The position numbers and the translations under genes are program-made. Under the pieces are notes generated by a model. It was not told the DNA's origin. It saw only the letters and a program-made list of their open reading frames with translations, and searched no databases. Shown here piece after piece: positions 18,257 to 27,350 of a stretch of DNA of 64,000 bases; position 1 is the first letter of the stretch, and every line of letters starts with the position of its first letter. The DNA comes from JAJFKB01 sp965230515. Its GTDB lineage: Bacteria > Pseudomonadota > Gammaproteobacteria > Pseudomonadales > IMCC2047. The stretch covers positions 3,286,001 to 3,350,000 of the forward strand of contig OZ246007.1 of the NCBI GenBank assembly GCA_965230515.1. Direction: 5' to 3'.

Positions 18257-18938
18257 CGTATGGCGAATCAGTACCTGCCTACTGCTGCTCTGGGCCAGTC
18301 TGCCGCTCTTCGCGGCGGTCTCCTTCCCCCCGCTCAGCGGTCGGGTGGTCGATCAGGCCGGGTTGCTGGATTCCGGCACGGCACAACAGCTTGAGCAGCA
18401 GTTGCAGGCCCACGAGGCCGCGACTGGCAATCAACTGGTGGTGGTTACGCTGAAGGACCTGCAAGGGCTGGCAATCGAGGACTACGGCTACCAGCTGGGA
18501 CGGGCGTGGGGTATCGGACAGAAAGGTAAGGACAATGGCGCCTTGCTGATCGTGGTGCCAGGTCTTCGCAAGGTACGTATCGAAGTGGGATATGGCCTGG
18601 AAGGCGAGCTGACCGATGCGCTGTCTGCCAACATTATACAGGCGGTGATCCTGCCGCAGTTTCGTGATAGCAACTTCGCCCAGGGTATTACCGAAGGTGT
18701 GGATGCCATTATTCAGGCCATGGGTGGACAATACCGTTTCAGATCGCCCCAGAATCAATCCAATGAATTGCCACCCTGGTGGGTGATTTTCTTTCTTCCC
18801 CTGATCTTTCTACGGCGCTTTGGCATGGGGGGATTTTATGGCCACCATGGTGGCCATTACGGTGGTTCGCGCCGGGGCGGTGGATTCGGCGGCGGTGGCG
18901 GTGGTTTTGGTGGCGGCGGCGCCTCGGGAGGTTGGTGA
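18249..18938 (+). CDS. TPM-domain protein (YgcG-like), Gly-rich C-terminus
   Basis: A 229-residue exported protein: signal peptide to about residue 23, TPM/Psb32-like domain (about 30-155; VVDQAGLLDSGTAQQLEQQL, KDNGALLIVVPGLRKVRIEVGYGLEG), then one membrane helix (about 177-190) and a tail of Gly, His and Arg ending in GGGGASGGW. The layout is typical of TPM proteins that accompany LemA. It overlaps lemA by 8 bases and the next gene by one base. Confidence 0.88.
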   Translation: MTSVWRISTCLLLLWASLPLFAAVSFPPLSGRVVDQAGLLDSGTAQQLEQQLQAHEAATGNQLVVVTLKDLQGLAIEDYGYQLGRAWGIGQKGKDNGALLIVVPGLRKVRIEVGYGLEGELTDALSANIIQAVILPQFRDSNFAQGITEGVDAIIQAMGGQYRFRSPQNQSNELPPWWVIFFLPLIFLRRFGMGGFYGHHGGHYGGSRRGGGFGGGGGGFGGGGASGGW

Positions 18939-19555
18939 TGCAGTATTCAAAACGGTTACAGCAACAGATCAGTCAGGCCATCAGTGACGTCGAACAACTC
19001 ACCGATGCGGAAGTGGTGTGCGTGCTTGCGCCACGCAGCGATGATTATTATTACATTCCAGCCCTTTGGGCAGCGTTGCTCGCGTTGGTGTCACCTCTGC
19101 TGTTGGTATTAACACCCTGGTGGGGACACAGTAGCGCAGTGTCACTGTTGCAGTTGCTGGTCTTCGTCGCGTCCTGGCTGCTATTTCGCTGGCAGCCATT
19201 TTTTCAGCGGATTATTCCCCAACCGGTTCGCTACTGGCGCGCTGCCAATATGGCGAGGCGGCAGTTTCTGGAGAACGGTCTGCATCATACGCGGGAAGGG
19301 ATGGGCCTACTGATTTTTGTGTCAGCGCAGGAACGCTATGTGGAAATCCTTACCGACCGGGGTATCGCCCAAAAAATAGCGGATGAGCAATGGCAGGACA
19401 TTGTTTCTGCCTTTGTCCAACAGGTAAAGCGCAAGCAAATTGCTGAGGGATTTATTCAGTGCATTCAATCCTGTGGTCGCTTACTGGCAGAGCATTACCC
19501 GGCAACGCAAGAGAAAAATGAGTTGCCCAACAAGCTGGTGGTACTGCCCGATTGA
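18938..19555 (+). CDS. Second TPM-domain membrane protein
   Basis: A 205-residue protein with two adjacent membrane helices (about 38-57 and 64-83) and a C-terminal TPM-like domain (GLLIFVSAQERYVEILTDRG, IVSAFVQQVKRKQIAEGF). The N-terminus has DAEVVCVLAPRSDDY. The start is the ATG overlapping the upstream stop by one base (TGATG); a longer frame reading through the Gly-rich gene is not real. It completes a LemA-TPM-TPM operon, an arrangement seen in other bacteria. Confidence 0.82.
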   Translation: MQYSKRLQQQISQAISDVEQLTDAEVVCVLAPRSDDYYYIPALWAALLALVSPLLLVLTPWWGHSSAVSLLQLLVFVASWLLFRWQPFFQRIIPQPVRYWRAANMARRQFLENGLHHTREGMGLLIFVSAQERYVEILTDRGIAQKIADEQWQDIVSAFVQQVKRKQIAEGFIQCIQSCGRLLAEHYPATQEKNELPNKLVVLPD

Positions 19556-19601
19556 ATCAGTACCACTAACTGACATTCATACGCAAACAGGGAGAAGAGC
19601 C

Positions 19602-20597
19602 ATGAAACGATTTGCAATCAATGGCGCCGGCAGAATCGGCCGGTTAGTTATTCGCGAATACCTGCGACGCATGCCTGAAAACCTGCAACTGGTTGCGCTT
19701 AATGATTTGACCGACTGCGAGACGCTGGCCTATTTGCTGGAATATGACTCGGTCCATGGTCGTCTCGCGGCGCCTGTTGAAATCAGTGGTGATCAGTTGC
19801 GCGTGTCCGGTGTGTCCATTCCGGTGTGTCATCAGCCTGATCCCGGGCAGTTGCCCTGGTCGGATTTGGCGGTGGACTGGGTGCTTGAAGCCACGGGCGT
19901 TTTCAGAAAGCGCAACGATGCGGCGAAGCACTTGGCGGCAGGGGCGGGAAGGGTGTTAATCAGCGCCCCGTCTGAATCGGCTGATCTAACCATTATCTAT
20001 GGCGTTAACCAGGGTGCATTTAACCCGGAGCAACACCAGATCATTTCCAGCGGCTCCTGCACCACCAATTCCCTGGTGCCGCCGCTGGCTGTGCTACTGG
20101 AGGCCTGGGGTATTGAGACGGCGTCGGCCACCACCATTCATGCCTACACCTCCTCTCAGGGGCTGGTGGATGTCGCCTCCCGAAAGCGCATTCGCGGTCG
20201 CGCGGCGGCCCTCAACCTGGTGCCCACTTCCACCGGTGCGGACAAGGTGGTCGCGGCTGTGCTGCCCGATCTTGCCGGGAAGTTTTCCGCCCTGGCGGTC
20301 AGGGCACCAATAGCCGATGGCGGTTTGACCGATATTACGGTGCGATTGCAACAACCAGTGACGGTTGATGAAGTCAATCAGCGTTTGTTGGATGCCTGTA
20401 AAAATGCCCTTAGTGGGGTCATGGATTTTACCCTGCAGGAGTGGGTGAGCAGCGATATTGTCGGCAACGCCCATTCCGCCATCGTACACGGGCTGTCCAC
20501 GCGGGTCATCGGTGACCGAACCGTAAAGCTTCAAGTGTGGTACGACAACGAGTATGCCTATGCCTGTCGTCTACTGGATTTGTTGGAAACACTGTGA
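19602..20597 (+). CDS. gap: Glyceraldehyde-3-phosphate dehydrogenase family protein
   Basis: NAD(P)-dependent GAPDH, 331 residues, cytoplasmic. The nucleotide site is INGAGRIGRLVIREY; the catalytic cysteine is in SSGSCTTNSLVPP with histidine in the ATTIHAYTSSQ region; PTSTGADKVVAAVLPDL and the C-terminal WYDNEYAYACRLLD are conserved. Erythrose-4-phosphate dehydrogenase is an alternative. Being alone in a stress-type island, it is probably a paralogue of the housekeeping enzyme. RBS GGGAGAAG lies 8 bases before the ATG. The stop overlaps the next start (TGATG). Confidence 0.9.
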   Translation: MKRFAINGAGRIGRLVIREYLRRMPENLQLVALNDLTDCETLAYLLEYDSVHGRLAAPVEISGDQLRVSGVSIPVCHQPDPGQLPWSDLAVDWVLEATGVFRKRNDAAKHLAAGAGRVLISAPSESADLTIIYGVNQGAFNPEQHQIISSGSCTTNSLVPPLAVLLEAWGIETASATTIHAYTSSQGLVDVASRKRIRGRAAALNLVPTSTGADKVVAAVLPDLAGKFSALAVRAPIADGGLTDITVRLQQPVTVDEVNQRLLDACKNALSGVMDFTLQEWVSSDIVGNAHSAIVHGLSTRVIGDRTVKLQVWYDNEYAYACRLLDLLETL

Positions 20598-21847
20598 TGA
20601 AGGGACGCATGGACAAAGCATATTTTTCCGAAAACAGTGAATCTGAGATACCAGAAACAAGAAAAGGAAAAGTGAGCAATATCCACCAGAAGCTTTTCTT
20701 GCAGGCTTTGAAGTCGCTTCAGTTCGGATCTTTGTCGCTTACCTGGCCCAATGGTCAGACAACACACCATGGAGGGAAAACTGCCTGTGTCAATGCTGAA
20801 ATGACCCTGTTTCACTGGGATGTGATTGATCGTCTGATCACCCACGGTGACGTGGGCCTGGGGGAAGACTACATGGCGGGGAAATGGTCCACGCCCGATC
20901 TGCTGGCGCTCATGCGTTTAGTCGCCGCCAATCTGACCGTTTTCGACCGGTATTTACAGACCAACCTGTGGCTAAAACTACTGTACTGGTGCAAACACCA
21001 CCTGTTCCCCAACACGCTCAAACGCAGCCGTCAAAACGTGCATGAGCATTATGACCTGGGCAACGACTTCTACCGGCTCTGGCTGGATAAGAGCATGACC
21101 TATTCCAGCGCTCTGTTTAACGGTGATGCCTCCGTCTCACTTTTTGATGCGCAAAAAGCCAAATACCAACGGATCCTTCAGCGATTGGCCCCGTCACCGG
21201 GAAGCCGCATGCTGGAAATCGGTTGTGGCTGGGGCGGTTTTATGGAAGTCGCGGCTGCACGTGATTGCCATGTCACGGGTGTGACTCTGTCAAAAGAGCA
21301 GGCGCAATATGCTGCTGAACGACTGCAATCCGCCGGACTGGACTCGAATACCGAGGTTCGATTGCAGGATTACCGCGAACTGACGGGATCGTTCGATTAC
21401 GTGGTATCGATCGGGATGTTTGAACACGTTGGCGAGTCGTATTGGTCTACGTATATGAGGGATGTGTACAACTACCTAAGACCTGCGGGCAAGGCAATGA
21501 TACAGACGATTACCATCGCAGAAGAGCGGTTTGACTGGTATCGAGCCGGCAGTGATTTTCTCAGAGAGCATATTTTCCCCGGCGGGATGCTGCCCTCCAG
21601 GGAACGCTTTGAAACGATTGCCGTGGACAGCGGGCTGGTGGTGAATGATGTTTTTGAATTCGGCCAGGACTATGCCATTACGTTGGAAAAATGGCTGGCA
21701 AACGTTGATAAACAAATTCCGGCAATACAGGCGCTAGGCTACAGCGAAATATTTATACGCAAATGGCGGTTCTACCTGGCCAGTTGTGCCGGCATGTTCC
21801 GTACCGGAGGGATCAATGTAATGCAAGTGGAGTTGGGCCGACCGTAG
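20597..21847 (+). CDS. cfa: Cyclopropane-fatty-acyl-phospholipid synthase
   Basis: SAM-dependent enzyme that adds a methylene bridge to unsaturated acyl chains of membrane phospholipids. 416 residues. The N-terminal lipid-binding part contains DVGLGEDYMAGKWSTPDLLAL; the methyltransferase part has HEHYDLGNDFYRLWLD, MTYSSALF, the SAM loop LEIGCGWGGF and SIGMFEHVG. The start overlaps the GAPDH stop by one base; an in-frame ATG 12 bases later is an alternative. It heads a membrane-lipid remodelling set (to 26160). Confidence 0.92.
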   Translation: MKGRMDKAYFSENSESEIPETRKGKVSNIHQKLFLQALKSLQFGSLSLTWPNGQTTHHGGKTACVNAEMTLFHWDVIDRLITHGDVGLGEDYMAGKWSTPDLLALMRLVAANLTVFDRYLQTNLWLKLLYWCKHHLFPNTLKRSRQNVHEHYDLGNDFYRLWLDKSMTYSSALFNGDASVSLFDAQKAKYQRILQRLAPSPGSRMLEIGCGWGGFMEVAAARDCHVTGVTLSKEQAQYAAERLQSAGLDSNTEVRLQDYRELTGSFDYVVSIGMFEHVGESYWSTYMRDVYNYLRPAGKAMIQTITIAEERFDWYRAGSDFLREHIFPGGMLPSRERFETIAVDSGLVVNDVFEFGQDYAITLEKWLANVDKQIPAIQALGYSEIFIRKWRFYLASCAGMFRTGGINVMQVELGRP

Positions 21848-21912
21848 TAGCACGGTTCTGCCTCGGTCGTTGGTAGATAAGGTCTATGCAATTTACGACA
21901 TAAGTAAAGCGC

Positions 21913-22029
21913 ATGAAGAAAAGACATCTCAAGCGTTCAGCTATCAACGTCACCGGCGATATTACCGCTTGTCTGGTGCTGGACAGGCTATTGTCGAACA
22001 AATATGAAATTTACCATAACAGCACGTGA
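21913..22029 (+). pseudogene. Possible remnant of an FAD amine-oxidase N-terminus
   Basis: A 38-codon frame in the 197-base gap after cfa. Its product (residues 10-33, including LDRLLSNKYEI) aligns without gaps to the N-terminal dinucleotide-binding strand-turn-helix of FAD-dependent amine oxidases (pattern IAVIGSGIAGL..A..LL..RYEV), keeping the hydrophobic positions and LLS..YE but losing the glycines. FAD oxidoreductases commonly neighbour cfa-type genes, so this may be a decayed fragment. The similarity is short and judged by eye. Confidence 0.3.
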
Positions 22030-22044
22030 GTTGGAGGATTAAAG

Positions 22045-22704
22045 ATGGAACAAACGATACAACATTCAGGCGCGTGGGCACTCGCGATCATTATGATCGT
22101 AGTGATTTCCTGGCTTTTTTATCGCTACCTGGCACCCAAATCCTGGCATGAATGGGCCAGTGCGGGCGTGGTGCAGGCATTTATTATCGCGCTATACGCT
22201 GAAATGTATGGATTCCCATTAACCATATATTTGCTGTCACGGTTCTTTGGCCTTGATCGGTACGATCTGAATGCCAGCCTATGGTCCACCTTATTGGGCG
22301 TGGGGGAGACGGGCATGATGATTTCGATGATTCTGGGCTACGCCTTGGCTTTTCTCGGGATTGGCATTTTTTTCCAGGGTTGGAGGCAGGTACATAGCTC
22401 ACGCCAGCAAAACACCCTGGTGACCGATGGTTTGTATCGCTTTGTTCGACATCCCCAATACACTGGCCTGTTTATCGCGCTGTTTGGTGAGGGTGTGGTG
22501 CACTGGCCCACTCTGTTTTCTGTGGGACTTTTCCCGGTGATCGTATTTGCCTATTACATGCTGGCCCGAAAGGAAGAGCGCCAGGTGCTGGCGGAATTTG
22601 GCGAGACCTATCGCGCCTACCAGCAACGGGTGCCTATGTTTATTCCTAGGCGGGCCCAATGGCGGGCGTTTGCCGGTAGTTCCAGCTTGAATTCCGATGA
22701 TTGA
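22045..22704 (+). CDS. ICMT/PEMT-family membrane methyltransferase
   Basis: A 219-residue inner-membrane protein with about five helices and the C-terminal isoprenylcysteine carboxyl methyltransferase/phospholipid methyltransferase signature: LYRFVRHPQYTGLFI, then the KEERQVLAEFGETYRAYQQRVP tail. It uses SAM to methylate a lipid-soluble substrate. The position between cyclopropane synthase and cardiolipin synthase genes suggests a lipid substrate, but this is inference. RBS TTGGAGGA precedes the ATG. It overlaps the next gene by 8 bases. Confidence 0.85.
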   Translation: MEQTIQHSGAWALAIIMIVVISWLFYRYLAPKSWHEWASAGVVQAFIIALYAEMYGFPLTIYLLSRFFGLDRYDLNASLWSTLLGVGETGMMISMILGYALAFLGIGIFFQGWRQVHSSRQQNTLVTDGLYRFVRHPQYTGLFIALFGEGVVHWPTLFSVGLFPVIVFAYYMLARKEERQVLAEFGETYRAYQQRVPMFIPRRAQWRAFAGSSSLNSDD

Positions 22705-23851
22705 ATATTGCTCTGGGGCGAGCGTGACTCCTGACGGGCGGGAAAATCGATTTAACGGCAGCGAATGCGTTATGTTATCCGATCATGCTTCGGAAACGTT
22801 TCAGCTGTTTACCGAGGGCGATACTTTATATACATCCATGCTTTCGGCGATAGCGGGTGCTAAAGAGAGTATTCGACTGGAATGCTATATCTTTGCCGAT
22901 GACGCGGTAGGCAAACGGTTTTGTCAGGCGCTTATTGAACGGGCGCAGGCGGGTATTGCGGTAAGGGTGCATGTTGATGCGGCGGGTTCGCTGTTCTGGT
23001 TTTCGCGCAAGATGCAAAATCACTTGCGTTGCAACGGTGTGAAATTGCGCTGGTTTCACCGCTGGAGCTGGCGCAGGCCCTGGCGCTATAACCGTCGTAA
23101 TCATCGCAAGTTGCTAATTGTGGATGATCGAGTCGTCTTTCTCGGTGGCTTCAATATTCATCAGGAAAATTCTAGGGAGTGTTACGGGGATGCGCGCTGG
23201 CGTGATACTCATGTGAGTTTTGGCGGCTCACTTGTCAACGTGGCCACCCAGTTGTTTGACGCATTCTGGCGAGGTCGTCTGCGTTGGCAGCCCGTGCGAA
23301 AGGAAGCGGGTAGCAGACTGCTACACAATCATACGCTGTCCTGCCGCCACCGCTTGCGATGTGTGTACGGCGCAGCATTCGACAAGGCGAAGACGTTTAT
23401 TTACCTGACCACCCCTTATTTTGTCCCCGATAGTCATACCCTCAGGCAATTGTGTCAGGCCGCTGAGCGCGGTGTGGATGTCAGACTACTGGTTCCCGGT
23501 AAGAGTGACGTGCATATCGCGCGCTGGGCTGCCCGTCATATTTATGCCTCCTTGCTCGATTCTGGTGTGCGCATTTATGAGTACCTGCCGAGAATGCTGC
23601 ACGCAAAGACGGTTGTGATCGATGGTAACTGGTCGATGGTGGGAACGGCCAATCTGGATTACCGCAGTTTATTTATTAACTACGAACTCAATCTGGCGAC
23701 AGCCGATAGCGGGTTGGCCGCCGAACTTAAAGAACAATTCATGCAGGATTTATCGTTGTCGGAGGGCATACTGTCGCAGGACTGGGAGCGGCGCGAAGGG
23801 GTATCGCGATGGTTGGAACGGATTGCCATGATGGTTAAACGCTGGCTGTGA
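22697..23851 (+). CDS. cls: Cardiolipin synthase (phospholipase D superfamily)
   Basis: A 384-residue PLD-superfamily enzyme predicted to make cardiolipin from phosphatidylglycerol. Both HKD motifs are intact: NHRKLLIVDD and LHAKTVVIDGNWSMVGTANLD. There is no N-terminal membrane hairpin, so it resembles the short ClsB type. The ATG at 22697 overlaps the upstream gene; an ATG at 22772 (MLSDHASET) is a credible alternative because the PLD fold begins soon after it. The stop overlaps the start of the isomerase gene by 4 bases. Confidence 0.9.
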   Translation: MIEYCSGASVTPDGRENRFNGSECVMLSDHASETFQLFTEGDTLYTSMLSAIAGAKESIRLECYIFADDAVGKRFCQALIERAQAGIAVRVHVDAAGSLFWFSRKMQNHLRCNGVKLRWFHRWSWRRPWRYNRRNHRKLLIVDDRVVFLGGFNIHQENSRECYGDARWRDTHVSFGGSLVNVATQLFDAFWRGRLRWQPVRKEAGSRLLHNHTLSCRHRLRCVYGAAFDKAKTFIYLTTPYFVPDSHTLRQLCQAAERGVDVRLLVPGKSDVHIARWAARHIYASLLDSGVRIYEYLPRMLHAKTVVIDGNWSMVGTANLDYRSLFINYELNLATADSGLAAELKEQFMQDLSLSEGILSQDWERREGVSRWLERIAMMVKRWL

Positions 23852-26160
23852 ATAGATTGGTGCCAATGATTCCAATACAAACAATAGCCATATTGGCCGC
23901 CGCCTTTCTGTTGATGATCGGCAATGGTTGGGCTGGCGCCACCCAGTATTCGGAAAGTAGCAACGTAAAGCGAATCCTGGATACACGCTGCGTGGTGTGC
24001 CATGGCTGTTATGACGCACCCTGTCAGTTAAAACTTGGTGCTTACGAGGGGCTCCTGCGCGGAGCGACGCCACAAACTATCTACAACCCCTCCAGGTTCT
24101 CAGAAGACGTCACCACAAGGCTGTTTATTGACGGCCGTTCCATCACCGACTGGCGTAAGCTAGGCTTTCACGAGGTGATTACCGCCACCTCAGCTTCGCC
24201 CAAAAATACCGACTATCTGGACGACGTGCTATACCGACTTGTTACACGCAAACCCGAGAATACCTTTCCCTCTAGAGGAAGATTGTCCACTGACTTTCCG
24301 TTGGATATTAACCGTGAATTGTCCTGTGCGGCAACAATCGAAGAAGTTGATGATTTTCTTGCTAAACAGCCGATGGCCGCCATGCCCTATGGCATGGCGG
24401 CCTTACCGCGCCAGGAACAACTGCAGTTGGAAAACTGGATAAAACAGGGCTATCCGGATTTTGATACACCTCTTGATCTGCCATCCAGCGTGATCGCGCA
24501 AGTCGACCGGTGGGAGGAGTTTTTCAACCAAGCAACACCCCGGCATAAACTGGTTGCCCGCTATTTGTATGAACATTTGTTTCTGGGACATTTGGCGATT
24601 ACTGAGCAGAGACAAGCCTTTTACTTTCGGCTGATCCGGTCTTCGACACCGACGGCTGTTACGCCGAATGAAATCGCAACCCGTCGCCCTAACAGTGACC
24701 CCGGGGAAAAGCCGTTTTACTATCGACTCATTCCTGTCAGGGAAACACTCCTGGATAAAACACATATCGGCTATTCACTTGACCAGCGTCGTATGGCTCG
24801 CTGGAACTACCTGTTTTTCTCCAGTGACTGGAAGGTGTCTGAGTCGGCTGGCTACACCACGAAAAATGCGACCAATCCGTTCTTGACGTTCAGTGATATT
24901 CCCGCCGATGCCCGTTATCGATTCATGCTGGATAACGTCCAATTTTTTGTTGAATCCTTTATCAAAGGTCCGGTCTGTCGCGGGCAGGTCGCGTTGAATG
25001 TGATCAACGATTATTTCTTTGTGGCCTTCCTGTCGCCGGAGTATGACTTGTCGGTGGTCGATAACGCCTATCTTTCTAACGCGATCCCCCTTCTGTACCT
25101 TCCGCCGACATCCGCCGGATCTCTGGAATTTGCGGCGTTGTGGCACGAGGGGCTTCACGGCCACCGGCGCTACCTGGAATACCGTGACAATGCCTACCGG
25201 ATCCACGCACTCACCCGGCAGGGTTTGCCGACAACAGCCATCTGGAATGGCGACAATCAATCGACACCGGTGCTCACCGTGTTCAGGCATTTTGACAGCG
25301 CTTCTGTGTCCAAGGGGGTGATTGGCGAGAGTCCTAACACCGTATGGGTTATTGATTACCCGACGCTGGAACGTATTTACTACGACCTGGTGGTGAACTT
25401 CGATGTGTTTGGCAGCGTGTCCCACCAAATACTGACCCGGATGTACATGGACTATCTGCGCATGGAAAGCGAAGGATTGTTTCTATCCTTCCTGCCCATC
25501 GCAGACAGAGAGCCCATTCTTAAACGTTGGTATCGGGGGGCGTTGGCGCAGGCTAAGGTATTTTATGGCCATTCCAAGTTGTTGATTGATACCCCTGCGG
25601 CGATCCGGTATGCCGGTCATGATGTCAAAGGTGAACTGATCGAGATGATCCGTGATCGATCTTCATTCACGCGGGATAAAGCCGTTCCCATCGGTGGTCG
25701 CGTACCTACAGCCCTTAATCCTCTGGATCACCTGTCAGCAAAGCAGTCGGTCTTGATACGCAACCTGCCCGAACTGAGTTATGTGGTGATTCATAACGAA
25801 GACAGTGAGATTGAGCAGGTGGTATCGATGATCATCAACAAGGCTCACACGAATGTGTCATTTATTTTCGGGGAAGACAATCGTCGTAAACCTGAAGAAG
25901 ATACGATGATGTTGGTGGGCGGGGCTATCGGTAGTTATCCGAATTTTATTTTTTGGGTGGATCGTAAAGATCTGGAAAAGTTTACCCGCGAAGCAAATAA
26001 CATTACCGGTCAGGTGAGTATGGAGCGATGGATCGGGCGCTATGGTGTCCGCAGAACCGACCGTCGAATTTGGTCGGTCCTAGATAATCTTCACCATTAT
26101 CGACGACGTGTGGGTGGAGACGAGGGTCTCCTGGATGTGAGTCGTTATGACAATTTATAA
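23848..26160 (+). CDS. cti: Fatty acid cis/trans isomerase (cytochrome c type)
   Basis: Periplasmic haem enzyme that converts cis- to trans-unsaturated acyl chains in membrane phospholipids, a rapid response to solvents and heat known from Pseudomonas and Vibrio. 770 residues, close to the family size. A signal peptide (about residues 8-28) is followed by the haem motif CVVCHGCYDAPCQLKLG. GATPQTIYNPSRFSEDVTTR and LWHEGLHGHRRYLEYRDN are in line with Cti. It starts with GTG overlapping cls. No regulator is linked. Confidence 0.9.
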   Translation: MNRLVPMIPIQTIAILAAAFLLMIGNGWAGATQYSESSNVKRILDTRCVVCHGCYDAPCQLKLGAYEGLLRGATPQTIYNPSRFSEDVTTRLFIDGRSITDWRKLGFHEVITATSASPKNTDYLDDVLYRLVTRKPENTFPSRGRLSTDFPLDINRELSCAATIEEVDDFLAKQPMAAMPYGMAALPRQEQLQLENWIKQGYPDFDTPLDLPSSVIAQVDRWEEFFNQATPRHKLVARYLYEHLFLGHLAITEQRQAFYFRLIRSSTPTAVTPNEIATRRPNSDPGEKPFYYRLIPVRETLLDKTHIGYSLDQRRMARWNYLFFSSDWKVSESAGYTTKNATNPFLTFSDIPADARYRFMLDNVQFFVESFIKGPVCRGQVALNVINDYFFVAFLSPEYDLSVVDNAYLSNAIPLLYLPPTSAGSLEFAALWHEGLHGHRRYLEYRDNAYRIHALTRQGLPTTAIWNGDNQSTPVLTVFRHFDSASVSKGVIGESPNTVWVIDYPTLERIYYDLVVNFDVFGSVSHQILTRMYMDYLRMESEGLFLSFLPIADREPILKRWYRGALAQAKVFYGHSKLLIDTPAAIRYAGHDVKGELIEMIRDRSSFTRDKAVPIGGRVPTALNPLDHLSAKQSVLIRNLPELSYVVIHNEDSEIEQVVSMIINKAHTNVSFIFGEDNRRKPEEDTMMLVGGAIGSYPNFIFWVDRKDLEKFTREANNITGQVSMERWIGRYGVRRTDRRIWSVLDNLHHYRRRVGGDEGLLDVSRYDNL

Positions 26161-26177
26161 CAGATTAATTCTAAAAG

Positions 26178-27344
26178 GTGCTGAGTTTGCTTTTTAATAC
26201 GGCCTTATTTTTGACGGCGACAATCCTGCTTATTTCCTGTGATGGGATATTTAAAAGATTTAAATTGCCTACTGCGGCGGTTACTATTTTAATGGGTATG
26301 TTGATTGGTCCCTCTGGTCTTAATGTTATAGGCTACGATCAGCCGGTAAAACTGCTTGCGGAGTTGGCCGTCGTGATCATTCTTTTTTCAGCAGGCTATG
26401 AAATTCGCTGGTCACAATTTGTTGCCGCCATTCGGCCAGGTTTGTTAGTGGGGGTTGCGGGAATTGTATTGAGTGTCTTGCTGGGTTTCTTGGCCAGCTA
26501 TTCACAGACAGAGCGCCTTGATGAGGCTCTCTATATCGGTATTGCCTTGGCGGCTACTAGCATCGGTCTCAGTGTGCCGATGTTACATAAAGCAGGAATG
26601 CTTGATTCTAAAGTTGGTCAGATATTACTGGCTGCGGCAATAGTCGATGATATTTTAGCGCTGTACTTATTATCGGCAGCGCATCTCGGGTTAACTACTA
26701 ATAATGGGCTGGGGCATATTCTTTATTCCCTGGTCTTGAGTTTATTGATGCTATCTGTTTTATGTGGGGCTGTGTGGTGTCTAAAAGCATTGCTCTATAA
26801 AACGATTATCGTTGAGATGGCGTGGGCTAGAAGATTAGTAGCGCTGATTATGGCGATGATCTCCGCCTGGATAAGTGATCGGCTTGGTCTTTCTCCGGTT
26901 GTCGGAGGGTTCTCGGCCGGGATGATGTTTTCTCTCTCCCGAGATGAGAGTCGGGACAAGGATAGCCGGTATTTTGACAATATAGCCGATGGGGTCGCGC
27001 CACTTTTTTTCCTAAGTGTCGGAATTCAGATCACCGGAATCGATTTTGGCAAGGGAGAAGTGTTAACGTATTCAATATTGGTTGTTGCTGCGGCCATTGT
27101 AGGGAAGCTCTTTTGCCCCTGGGTTATATCTTCCATGCTCCCATTAAGGGAGAAGTATTTGCTGGGCGTTTCATTGTTGCCTCGTGGCGAAGTAGGGCTG
27201 GTCGTCGCTAGCATTGGCTTGCAGCAAGCACATATTTCACACCACGGAATGATTGCGCTGGTGTCCATGACGTTAGTAACAGCGTTGATTTCCTCTGTCT
27301 TTATTCCGGTATTGTCCAAACAAATCGGCACCGGCCGGAGATAG
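26178..27344 (+). CDS. Cation:proton antiporter (CPA2 family)
   Basis: A 388-residue membrane protein with about 12 helices of the monovalent cation:proton antiporter-2 family (KefB/NhaP-like core): PTAAVTILMGMLIGPSG, LILFSAGYEI-type third helix, AAAIVDDILALYLLS with the paired aspartates, and PRGEVGLVVASIG near the C-terminus. There is no cytosolic TrkA-N domain. The start may be GTG 26178 or TTG 26187; the latter has AAGG at better spacing. Base composition is more AT-rich than the preceding lipid genes. Confidence 0.85.
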   Translation: MLSLLFNTALFLTATILLISCDGIFKRFKLPTAAVTILMGMLIGPSGLNVIGYDQPVKLLAELAVVIILFSAGYEIRWSQFVAAIRPGLLVGVAGIVLSVLLGFLASYSQTERLDEALYIGIALAATSIGLSVPMLHKAGMLDSKVGQILLAAAIVDDILALYLLSAAHLGLTTNNGLGHILYSLVLSLLMLSVLCGAVWCLKALLYKTIIVEMAWARRLVALIMAMISAWISDRLGLSPVVGGFSAGMMFSLSRDESRDKDSRYFDNIADGVAPLFFLSVGIQITGIDFGKGEVLTYSILVVAAAIVGKLFCPWVISSMLPLREKYLLGVSLLPRGEVGLVVASIGLQQAHISHHGMIALVSMTLVTALISSVFIPVLSKQIGTGRR

Positions 27345-27350
27345 CTTCTG

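Noticed and set aside
18779..18937. N-terminal extension of the second TPM protein
   Set aside because: It reads the Gly-rich coding sequence of the first TPM gene in another frame; the ATG at 18938 is the credible start.
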